From: Caulochytrium protostelioides
Taxonomy: Eukaryota; Chytridiomycota; Caulochytriomycetes; Caulochytriales; Caulochytriaceae
DNA: 22,507 bases
Direction of reading: 5' to 3'
NCBI GenBank assembly: GCA_003615045.1
Contig: ML014358.1
Location: 1-22,507, forward strand
In this document: positions 7,499 through 16,721 of the stretch, in pieces
Layout: the number at the start of each line of letters is the position of its first letter
Position numbering within the stretch: the first letter of the stretch is position 1
Made by a program: the position numbers and the translations under genes
The notes under the pieces: model-generated
The model's input: only the letters and a program-made list of their open reading frames with translations
What the model was told of the DNA's origin: nothing
Databases searched by the model: none

Positions 7499-10347
7499 CA
7501 GTAGCTGTGAATCCCTTGCGTGGAGAGCGCCGAGACAGACGCCGGCGCTGTCAAGGCAATGTGGGACGCGTGGGACGACGGCGCACCGGCTTGCTGCTGT
7601 TGCTGCTGCTGCTGAGACGCCGCGGCGGCCGCGATGCCATGCTCGTCCGGCGAGCCCACAAGAGCGCCGACGCCGTGCATCGACGGTGAGACCAGCGAGG
7701 CGGCATACCCGTGGGTCGGGTGGAAGGACATCATGTTGTGGCCCGAGAAAGCGGCCATCGGGTCGCCATGGGCTGCCGTGGGCATCAAGCCGCCGCCGCG
7801 GCCCGCCGCCATCGGAGGCGACCCCATGCCCATGCCGGCCAGAGACATCTCCATCTCGGAACCAGCGCGGGACATGCTGCCGTGGCTGCTCGTCAGACTC
7901 ATTGAACGCGCCATCGACGTCGGCGGACTCGTGTGCGTCGACATCATGTTGGCCGACAACGCGGAGGCCGACGCCGACGTGCTCGATGCCGACACGCCGT
8001 TGTGCGGGTGCGAAGCGCCACCCGACCGCAGGTGGCGGGCGTCTTGCTGGTGGTACCACAGCGTGGCCGGGGAGTGGAACGAGCGGGAGCAGGAGGGGCA
8101 CGCGTGGCGCGTGGGCTGGAAGCGGAGATGCATGCCGTTAGGGCCGGCCGAGGGCAGCACGCAGTCGTTGAAATCCGCCAGGGCGGGCAGACTCGCGAGC
8201 AGGTGCGGGTCGGCCGCAGGGTGGCCGCCCGCCGCCGCGTTGCTCGTGACACCGTTAGCCGCCGCGATGCGCTCGGGCACGTGGGTGGCGTACACGTGAC
8301 GGCCCAGACCAGGCAAGGTCGAGCAGACCTGTTCGCAGGTGGCGCATCGCCAGCCCGCGTGCGATGCGGCATGCGCCGCCCATGACGTCTGATCGACAAA
8401 GGCGACCTGGTTCGCATCACATTCACGGATCGGGCACGAAAACGCCGGACGGTCGTGCTGGGCGCGGATGTGCGCCTGGAGCTCACCGGGACGACGGAAC
8501 GCCACAATGCAGCCTTCGACCGTACACGCGTGAGGTTTCTTGTCGGTATGCGCCGACTCGTGCTGCTGCAGCGCGTCCAGCGAGTCATACGACGCGCCGC
8601 ACATCGGCTGGTTGCACAGGTACGCGCGGCGGTGTGCCGTCGTCTGGTGATGGTACAGATCCGGCCGCGAAGCAAATGACTGACCACAGTCCGCACAGCT
8701 CACCGTGTTGACCGGCTCGCTCCCAGCCAGGAACGCGCCAATCCCGCCGTCCGGCATCTCGTTCTGGTGAACCGTCAGCCCGTGGCGGCGCAGGTGATCA
8801 CGGCGGGTGTAGGCCTTCCCACAGTCCGGCACAGGGCACGCGAACGTACGCTCCGCGGCATGCATTGCCATGTGCCGATCGAGTTTCGCTTGGTGACTGA
8901 AGCGGAGATTGCATCCGGCTTGCGGGCACTCCAACGGACGCTCCAGCGGCGGACTGCCGCCCTGGCCACCGCCTTGGGACGAGGCCGACGACGAAGGCGG
9001 CAGCCCGTGGTGATGGTGGTGCAATGAGGACGTCGACGTTGACGCGGATGCGTGGTGCGATGCCGGGTACGGATACGGATGCGCGTGGTTGGCATGGTGG
9101 TTATGGTGGTTATACGACCCGTACGAGGACTGGCCCCCGCGGAAAGGTGCTGCTCCGGACGCCGAGGCCGCCAACGGGCCGCCCGCGTTCGCTGACACAC
9201 CGTTGGCCGCCATGCGGCTGCTAGTGGGCGCCATGCCGGGCGCATGCGGAACCGGTGCGCCGCGCATATACGCAGCCGACGGCTGCTGCTGCTGCTGTGG
9301 CGTCAAACGGTAGTTGCCGCTGTTGCCGCGCTGCGGCTGCGGCTGCTGCTGGAACTCGTGATGCAACGGGGTGGTGCCGGACGGCGCAAACGCCATAGTA
9401 CCGTCGTGCGGCGAGGTTGACGCCGGGTTCACGCCTAGCACATGACGAGCCGCATCGAGCGACGCTTGACCAAACAGCGCCATCGCGTGCTTGTCGCTCG
9501 GGTGGGTCAGCGTCGTCGGGTCGGCGCCTGTCTCACCAGCGGGGCCGTAGGCACTGCCCGATGGGTGGAAGGGCATGGCGCTGTAGCCGGCCGCCGAGTG
9601 CATAGTGGCCAAAGGCAGGGGACTCTGCGAGTGCATCATCGCCGGGGACGACAGCGAGCCGCCGAGGGCGGCGTGGTGGTGGTGACCCGCGGCGGCCATG
9701 GGGTCGTGTGCGGCGCTCGTCGCACCGTGGGCGCCGTGCGCTGGGTGACCATAGCCGTAGGACATTGCCGTGGCGTGATGCCCGCCCGCCAAGGGGGAGA
9801 GCCCCGCGGTCGAGGGAATCGTCGTGCTCGCGAGGTAGCCCAAGTGGCTGGCCGCCGGATGGCAAGGCGTCAGCTGCGGGGACGTGGCCATGGTGCCATG
9901 AAGCATCTGGACCACGGCCGAGCCCACGGCGGCGGCGGTCGCGGCGTCGCGGCCACCGGGGCCGGCCACGCCGCCTGGCCCGCCAGGCCCACGGTTGCTA
10001 CCCGGGAGCAGGCCGGCATGAAGGGACTGTGCATGGTACGGGTGCTGCGGCTGTTGCTGTTGCTGCTGCGGCTGCTGCATATAGAGCGGTGGTGGGGGTA
10101 GCGGCGGCTGGTTCGGCAGCGACGCCGATGGATCCAAGTGCGATGGAAGGCCCATCATGGCGGGGCTCTGGCTCTGGCTCTGACCAGCGTGCGGGTTCTG
10201 GTGGTGGTCCTTGGCGGTATGGTGGTGCTGGGGCGACAGAGCCGCGGCGACATCCGATGCTGGCGATGCCGAGGACACGGTCGCCAGACCGCCGACCGCG
10301 AAGGTCGGGTCAGGACTCGGGTAAGCACTCGTTGTGCTTATCGTCAT
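7498..10347 (-). CDS. Large C2H2 zinc-finger protein with eight fingers, TFIIIA-like layout
   Basis: A 949-residue probable nuclear DNA- or RNA-binding protein. I start it at the ATG at 10345-10347, which has G at -3; the frame stays open 54 bases further upstream but only from a GTG. Residues 1 to about 465 are low complexity (Gln, His, Pro, Ser, Ala and Gly runs), as in many transcription factors. Fingers 1-7 are contiguous from Cys474 to His689. Fingers 1, 2, 4 and 5 have Cys-x4-Cys, and fingers 3 and 7 have Cys-x2-Cys. Finger 6 is irregular, with 15 rather than 12 residues between its second Cys and first His. A 60-residue spacer precedes finger 8 (Cys750 to His772, Cys-x2-Cys, His-x5-His). 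The C-terminus is again Ser/Ala/Gln-rich. An irregular sixth finger and a last finger after a spacer recall TFIIIA, but at more than twice its usual size. Other multi-finger regulators remain possible. Confidence 0.9.
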   Translation of the reverse strand: MTISTTSAYPSPDPTFAVGGLATVSSASPASDVAAALSPQHHHTAKDHHQNPHAGQSQSQSPAMMGLPSHLDPSASLPNQPPLPPPPLYMQQPQQQQQQPQHPYHAQSLHAGLLPGSNRGPGGPGGVAGPGGRDAATAAAVGSAVVQMLHGTMATSPQLTPCHPAASHLGYLASTTIPSTAGLSPLAGGHHATAMSYGYGHPAHGAHGATSAAHDPMAAAGHHHHAALGGSLSSPAMMHSQSPLPLATMHSAAGYSAMPFHPSGSAYGPAGETGADPTTLTHPSDKHAMALFGQASLDAARHVLGVNPASTSPHDGTMAFAPSGTTPLHHEFQQQPQPQRGNSGNYRLTPQQQQQPSAAYMRGAPVPHAPGMAPTSSRMAANGVSANAGGPLAASASGAAPFRGGQSSYGSYNHHNHHANHAHPYPYPASHHASASTSTSSLHHHHHGLPPSSSASSQGGGQGGSPPLERPLECPQAGCNLRFSHQAKLDRHMAMHAAERTFACPVPDCGKAYTRRDHLRRHGLTVHQNEMPDGGIGAFLAGSEPVNTVSCADCGQSFASRPDLYHHQTTAHRRAYLCNQPMCGASYDSLDALQQHESAHTDKKPHACTVEGCIVAFRRPGELQAHIRAQHDRPAFSCPIRECDANQVAFVDQTSWAAHAASHAGWRCATCEQVCSTLPGLGRHVYATHVPERIAAANGVTSNAAAGGHPAADPHLLASLPALADFNDCVLPSAGPNGMHLRFQPTRHACPSCSRSFHSPATLWYHQQDARHLRSGGASHPHNGVSASSTSASASALSANMMSTHTSPPTSMARSMSLTSSHGSMSRAGSEMEMSLAGMGMGSPPMAAGRGGGLMPTAAHGDPMAAFSGHNMMSFHPTHGYAASLVSPSMHGVGALVGSPDEHGIAAAAASQQQQQQQQAGAPSSHASHIALTAPASVSALSTQGIHSY

Positions 10348-11148
10348 GGCGTCGCCGTCGTGTCCACACGCGTTCGTGTCGAGAGGAGGGGCGAAGGGCA
10401 CGCGAGGTTGCGGTCGATCAACACCAGCACCTCAAGCGGAAGGAACCAGTTGCCTGGAAAGCTGGTCGATATGTGAGTGTGATGGAAGTGTGGGCGCGGG
10501 TGATGGGCGGCGTAAACAGAACCGTGATCGATCACACAATGGCGATGCCAAACGACCACGACGATGCCAACTCGACGACACCAATGATGGTGGGCGCTTT
10601 ATAGGTTCCGGTGAGGTGGTGCGATGCGAACACCTGCAGCCGAAATGGCAAGAAGACGAGAGGATAGGAAGGGATGAAGCGTAGGTATTGAACGCGCCAC
10701 GTGGCCTTCAGCTCGCCTGGTCTTGGTATTCTTTGTGCGGCGTGGGCGGTGGCGTCGACAGCGAGCGACGGGCTGGCAGGTGAGTCGGTGGGCAGGCGTG
10801 AGGACGCAAAACCTCCTTCCACACGGCACCGCGAAGTAGGTGAACAGGCGACTCGCGGATACTGTAGATACGACGAATGAAAGAAAAAGGATACGGCGTT
10901 CTGGCGGTCGTCGAAGCGAGCCTCACCACGGTGCGAGGACCGGACACGTTTCAACGAAGTGGGGGGGAAGCCGAGAAAAGGGAAGGAGAGGAGGGAGAGG
11001 AAGACGGGACGGGCGGACGCCCGCGAAGCGGAGAGCGGGTCAGCCGTCGGGCCGGGAGGAAGACGGCCGTGGCGGAGGATGAACAAGAGGTGAGTCCGGG
11101 TTGTCTCTTGTTCTCCGGCGCCCGTGCCAAAATGGGTTCGAGCACGCC

Positions 11149-11175
11149 GGTGGTGGTGGTGGTGGTGGTGGTGGT
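11149..11175. repeat. (GGT)9 microsatellite
   Basis: Nine perfect GGT units, followed after a short gap by more GGTGGC-like triplets up to about 11206. It lies about 0.8 kb upstream of the zinc-finger ATG. Perfect triplet runs of this kind are prone to length change. Confidence 0.9.
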
Positions 11176-11523
11176 AAGTGGTCGTGGCGGTGGCGGTGGC
11201 GGCGCTAGTGGAGGCGTACGTACCCGATGTTTTCATTGATTGTTGGCGTATGGACAGGGAGAAGCGACGGCGTGATGTGGAGACAGAAGGGAAAGCGCGC
11301 ACGCGTGCACGCCCAGTATACTCGGCGCAGCAGAACGATCGATCACGTTGCCTCCGGCGGGGGGAGTGGGGCCGCTGGCTCGCTGGCTCGCCCGCGGGTG
11401 CGAGGGCGCGCTCGGTGGATGGCGCTCCGGCGATGTGCGACGAGCGGCCGCGGGGGCCGCGGGTGGCGAGCACACCGGAAGGCGGGCGACCGAGCGCCCT
11501 CGGGACGGGCGCGTGAGCCTGCG

Positions 11524-11557
11524 CCGGCGCCGGCGCAGGTGCCTGCGCCGGCGCCGG
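11524..11557. repeat. 16-bp perfect inverted repeat with 2-bp spacer
   Basis: CCGGCGCCGGCGCAGG (11524-11539) is followed by TG and then its exact reverse complement (11542-11557). An all-GC hairpin this stable could form in DNA or RNA. It lies between TRS120 and the zinc-finger gene and could be a terminator-like or binding element, but no function is shown. Confidence 0.85.
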
Positions 11558-11566
11558 AGCGTGGGC

Positions 11567-11602
11567 GTGAGCGTCCGCGTGAGCGTCCGCGTGAGCGTCA
11601 GC
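11567..11602. repeat. 12-bp tandem repeat, three units
   Basis: GTGAGCGTCCGC occurs twice, followed by GTGAGCGTCAGC. It starts ten bases after the palindrome, making a compact repeat cluster in the intergenic region. Confidence 0.85.
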
Positions 11603-11613
11603 AACCCGACCCC

Positions 11614-11643
11614 AGACGAGACGAGACGAGACGAGACGAAACG
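11614..11643. repeat. AGACG pentamer repeat
   Basis: Five perfect AGACG units are followed by AAACG and a partial unit. It lies in the same intergenic repeat cluster as the palindrome and the 12-bp repeat. Confidence 0.85.
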
Positions 11644-12126
11644 AGCCGCTGGCGCTCGCGTCCCGGACGGCCGGACGGCACGGCTGCTTGGCCGGCGCGG
11701 CGCTCAGCCAGGCCCTCCCGCCACACGGCCCACGGCCGGGCGCGGCATCGCCCGGCCCGGCCGCACGCCGCACCGCTGAGGGGGGGGGGCTCACGCGCTA
11801 CAGGGACAGGGCCACGGACAGGGGCGGGCGCCCGTGCCGCAGACCGCCCACACGGCCTCCCGCCGGGCAGACCCGAGTCGCCGCAACCGGCGGGGGCTGC
11901 CGCAGCGACGGCCGCCGCGGCCGAGCCGCCAGGACGATCGATCGTTCTGGCCCCCCCAAGCCACCCCACCCCACCCCCGCCAGCACGCCCTCCAAGTATA
12001 CTCCATCCCCTCCCAGGGCACGGGGGGGCGCCGGCGCCGGCGCGGGGCGGGAGGAGGACGACAGGCAGCGAGACCGACCGGCAGGTGCCGAGGCGCGGGG
12101 CACGCCGGCCACGAGGGCCTTCGTGC

Positions 12127-15100
12127 CTAGTGCACCCACAGCGAGAGCACCACAGGGGTCCATGCGAGGAACGCGGGACACAGCGCCGACGCGCCCGTGA
12201 CGCTCACGATCACGCGGTACACGCCCGACTGCCACGGCACCACCACGATGCGGTGGGTCCACTCGGTGCGGCGGCCCGATCCAGCGACGGCCAGGCATGT
12301 CGACGACGCGGTCGGCGACGCCGGCGTCGTGGACGCCGACGACGGCTCGACCAGAGGAAGGACCGGCGCCGGCCGTCGTGGCAGCGCCGATCCCAGGTGA
12401 TCGGCCGCCTGGAGGGGCGGCGTCCGCGTCGTGAGCTGGCCCTGGATGCCGAACGCGTCGCTTGCCGACACGTATCCGACGCCACCGGACGCCTCGGAGG
12501 CGCCCGCCAGACCCATCGACGGCGCGGCGGCGCCATGGGCCGCCGCCGCAGAGGCCGACGCCGTCCACGGCGCGCGCGCAAGCACGATGCGGATGCCATA
12601 CGATGTCGTGCCGCCGCCGCCGCCGCCGCCGCCGCCCGACGGCGCTGGATCGAACGTCGACGCCGGGGACGGCGCCGTCTCCGCGTCGGACGGCGCGGAC
12701 GGACCGGCGGTCGCAGGGACCGCGGCGGGCGCGACCGTGACTGCAATCTCGATGGGCTCGAACACCGACACGACCGCCGGCGTGGTCGACATGGCCGCCG
12801 TCGCGGCCGCCGTCGGGGGCGGCGCCGGCAGCGGGTCCGTCGTAGAGAAGATCGAGCCGGGCGTATCGGGCGACGCCATCAGGGCGCCCGGCATCGCGGC
12901 AGCAGCCGCGGCGGCGGCAGCAGCGCCCGCAGCGGGCGGCGACGCCACGGGGTTGGAGACGGACCGGACGGGCGCGACGGGCGCTTGGCCGGCCGCCGTC
13001 AAGGGCACGAGCTGGCGCCAGGCGACCACGACATCAACGGGGGCCCGCGTCATGGCCACGCACTGCGGCGCCGTCAGCCGCAGCGGGCGGAAGACGATGT
13101 GGCCCCAGCGGGCCGCAGTGGCTGGGCGAGCGCTCCTGCGCCGGGACCCGCCTCGTCCGTCGGTCTCCGCCGGTCCCGGCCGCGGCGGCGGGGGCGACAG
13201 CGGCCTCGGTGATGATGACGGCGACGGCGACGGCGACGGCGAGGGCGAGGGCGACGGCGACGGCGACGGCGGGAGCGGCGCCACGGCGTCGGGAAGGGTC
13301 CCGGCGGGCGGCACTTGCCACGTGACGCGGAGCCGGCCGGACGTCTCGACGCCGCCGAGCAGGGCCTCCTGGACCCAGAACTGGACGCGGTGGAACGCGA
13401 CCTGGGCCGGGTCGGCGCCCTCGGTGGTCTGGCCCACCACGAACTGGCGACGGCGGTGCCGCAGGCCGCGGCCGGCCGGCACGCTGCGCTGCAGCATCCA
13501 CGGCTCGACCGCGATGCGCGGGATCGGCACGATCAGACGGGTCCGGCTCCCGCCCGTGACACGAACACGGTACCCCACCCACGGATCGACCGCAGCATCC
13601 GCCGCCGACGGTCCCTCGGACGGCGCGGTCGCCGCTACTGCTGACGACGGCGTCAGCGAACACGAAGCATCAACCTCGAACGTCAGGTCATACGGCAACG
13701 ACCCGTCATTTTGCAGCTCGAACATCATCAAGCACCACGCGTCGGACAGGGGGAGGACGCCGGCGGCGTCGGACGGCATGGCGGCGCGGCGGCGGCGGCG
13801 CAAGGCCGCCACCAGCACCGGGCGAAAATCGTGCATCACGGTCGATGCAAGCGACGGCAGCATGGCGTGGTCCCGCCCCGCGCCGCGATATGCAGCGCCG
13901 TCGTTGGCGTCCGCGGCGCTAGTCGTGTGGGCCATCGAGGCAGCGCGCCACGCGGCTGACCGGGCGCCAGCGGCGGCGGCCGCGGCCGCGGCCGTGGCCG
14001 AAGGCAGCAGCGGCGTCGCGAGCGACTCGCCGTCCGAGTACGGCACCATATCGACGGACGTCACGCGCAGGGGCGTCGACACGCTCATCACGACCGGCAG
14101 CCGCAGCCGGCGGAGGTACCGTGTCGGGGGCGGATCGCACGGCGGCGCCGCGGCCGCCGCCGCCGTCGACGCGCGCGGGGTCCCGTCACGGGCGGCCCGC
14201 GGCGTCTTGTTCTTCGCTTTCAGCGGACCGGTCGACGCCGCGCCGTCGGCGCCGGCCCCGGGCGCGGCGGCATCGCTGGACGTCGCGTAGTCGACCTGGA
14301 TGGTCAGACGGCGGGTGCCCGGCTTGCCGTAGAGCCCGAGCTGGAACCGGCACTCGGCGCCCGGAGCGATCACGACCGGAAGGTGGTCGACCCAGGCCGC
14401 GGCGCCGCACGCGCCGCCGAGGGGGGCCGCCGCGCTGCGCCGGCCGTATCCGCTCTGCATCTCCGCCGACCCGGCCATCGCCGCCATCGACGCGGACACC
14501 GGCGTGTACGTGTCCAAGAAGACGCGGTCCCGACGGGTGATCGGCTCGCCGTCCACGGCTTCTAGCCACAGCGGCCGCAGCGCGCCTTGATACGTCTCCT
14601 GCTCATACACATCGGCAGCGAGACGCGTCGGCGTGGCGTGCACGCTGTCCGACAAACCGGCGGCGGCAGCGGCGGCATTGGGGTCTCCTCCGGTGCCGGT
14701 CGTGGCTCCCGCTGCTGTCGTCGCCGCGCCGCCGGTGCTGCTTGTTGTGGCCGAACCGGCCGCCGTGTCGGCGCCATCTTCGAGGACCGAGATCCACAGC
14801 GCCGTAACGGGTTCGCGACCGACATTCATGAGGGTCACGGTGTGGGTAGCGCGCTCGCCGGCCATGAGCGCGATGCCGAGCGGCAGGCGGGATCCCGCGG
14901 CGGCGGGCAGCAAGAGCGCCTGGGCGGGCACAACGGTGACGACCTGGCTCCAGCGGGTGAGAACCGTGCGCAGGATGGCGGGCAGCGGCGCGCCAGTCAC
15001 GAGCGACTCGGGTAGTTGGTTCTGTGGGTCCCATCGCTGCAGCAGACTGCGCGGGTGGCGCAGCCCTTGCTTCGTCCGGCGCAAGAGCAGCCGGTCGAGT

Positions 15101-16679
15101 CGCGCCAAGGGATACACGACGTCGGTGTAGCCGCCGAACACGGTGACCGCGACGCCGTGCAGGTGGAGCACGCCTGCGGCGCGGGGAAACCCGGAGAGCC
15201 GGACGGGGAACGCTCGGCACAGCGGCGGGAGCGTGCAGTCGGTCTCCTCGGGATCGAAGGCGACGCCCGACGTCGCTAGACGCACCCGCGTCAGCGGCAG
15301 ATCGAAGCTGAAAGGATTGGCGAGCCAGACTTGGACTTGCACGCGCTCCTCCGCCACGAACAGCGGCGGCGGCCCTTCCGCTGGCCCCAGACTGCCGTCC
15401 GAGCGCGTCGCGTCCTGACCGAACGGATTGTAGATGAACGGGTCCGCGTTCGGCGCCGCGCCGCTGCCGCCATGGCCGCTGCCACCGACGCCGAAGCAGC
15501 CCGCTGCAGACGCATCCAGCGTAAACGGGACCTGGACGTCGGGGAGGGCCAGCGGGACCATGTGCTGCAGCACGGGCACGCCGACGAGTCCCGCGAACCG
15601 ACCTGGCGTGGACGGTAGCGGCATCGAGGCGGGCGTCAGCGCCGCCAGGCCAGCCGTCGCGCCTGCGCCCAGCGCGTGCGTCCCCGAGGCGAGCAAGAGA
15701 TCGGCCAAGCGGTGCTGGTCCATGCGTGTCAGATGGCGGAGGTACGTCCGCAGCAGATGGACGATGTACCGCACGCGCTCTTCCTCGCTGTTCCACAGGG
15801 ACAGCGTGATGAGTTCTTGCAGAAGCTGGATCTGGAGGGCGGGCCAGCCGTACCGCAGGTACCGGTTCGGATGGGCGGGCGTCGAGCGCCGCGGGGGCAG
15901 CAGCGGCCGGAACAGGGGTGGTGCGCCCGCGGGCGCCAGGGCCGCGGGCGCCGATGCGGCCGCCGCCGGCCCGCGGCGCAGCGCGATGGTGGCGGCGTCC
16001 GCGGGACTCAGGCGATACCCGTCGACCCACTCGTCGACCTCCGACAGCAGCGCGCGCTCGGTCGGCAGCGCGCCGAGCCGGTGGCCGCACACCATCAAGC
16101 AGAGCGTGCCTTCGGTGACGCTCGCGCGGGTCACGCCCGAACCCCCCGCGGGCGCCGTGCCGGCCGCCGCGGCGTCATCGCCGGAACGGGCACGGCTGGG
16201 CGGCCGATCGAGACCGAGCATGCCGACGTCGCGGCCGGCGTCCGACAGCGTCATGGACGGCGTACGGCGGTCGTTCGTGAGGCGCGGGCCGTAGGCACTG
16301 TCGACCTGCGCGCTGCCGGCGAAACTCGTCCTCGGCGACGCCGTGGCGCTCAGCAGACCGTCGTCGCGCAGGCCGTCGCCCAGCAGCCCGGCCGCGGCGC
16401 CGCGCGGCTCGGCGCCCGAGGGCAGCAGGACGCTATGGGGCATCAAGAGGATCCCCGGCACCGGCGTCGCCGCCAGCAACCCCGCTTGCCGCAAGAAAAA
16501 GCTGCCTTTCCGCTGGAACCCGAGCACATCACAGATCTTGGCCATCCGCGTGTAGCTCATGATCTGGTCCGTGAGGCTGAGCACATTAATGCCGCCCGCA
16601 TAGCTTTTCATGACCCATGACGCGATTTCCAGCCGTGCATTCGTGACTTCGAGACCTGACGCGGCCGGACATATCAGAC

Positions 16680-16721
<42 letters not shown>

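Larger units (their letters stand above)
10348..12126. other. Upstream region of the zinc-finger gene and 3' side of TRS120, no gene supported
   Basis: Both flanking genes are on the minus strand, so this 1.8 kb should hold the TRS120 3' UTR on the right and the zinc-finger promoter and 5' UTR on the left. A 420-codon minus-strand frame (10532-11794) begins only at GTG and is low complexity. A 661-codon plus-strand frame (11227-13212) is extremely Arg-rich and runs into TRS120. Neither looks like a protein. The region carries a GGT run, a palindrome, a 12-bp repeat and an AGACG repeat, listed separately. Confidence 0.6.

Noticed and set aside
10532-11794. 420-codon minus-strand frame upstream of the zinc-finger gene
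   Set aside because: It begins only at GTG, contains the GGT run as poly-His, and shows no protein-like conservation. It is more likely 5' UTR and promoter DNA.
11227-13212. 661-codon plus-strand reading frame beginning with ATG
   Set aside because: It is overwhelmingly Arg/Gly/Pro-rich, has no domain, and its second half lies antisense to conserved TRS120 sequence. It is a shadow of GC-rich DNA.
12431-14290. 619-codon plus-strand frame rich in Ala, Gly and Asp
   Set aside because: It is entirely antisense to TRS120 and its repeats mirror the Pro-Ser and Gly stretches there. No domain was recognised.
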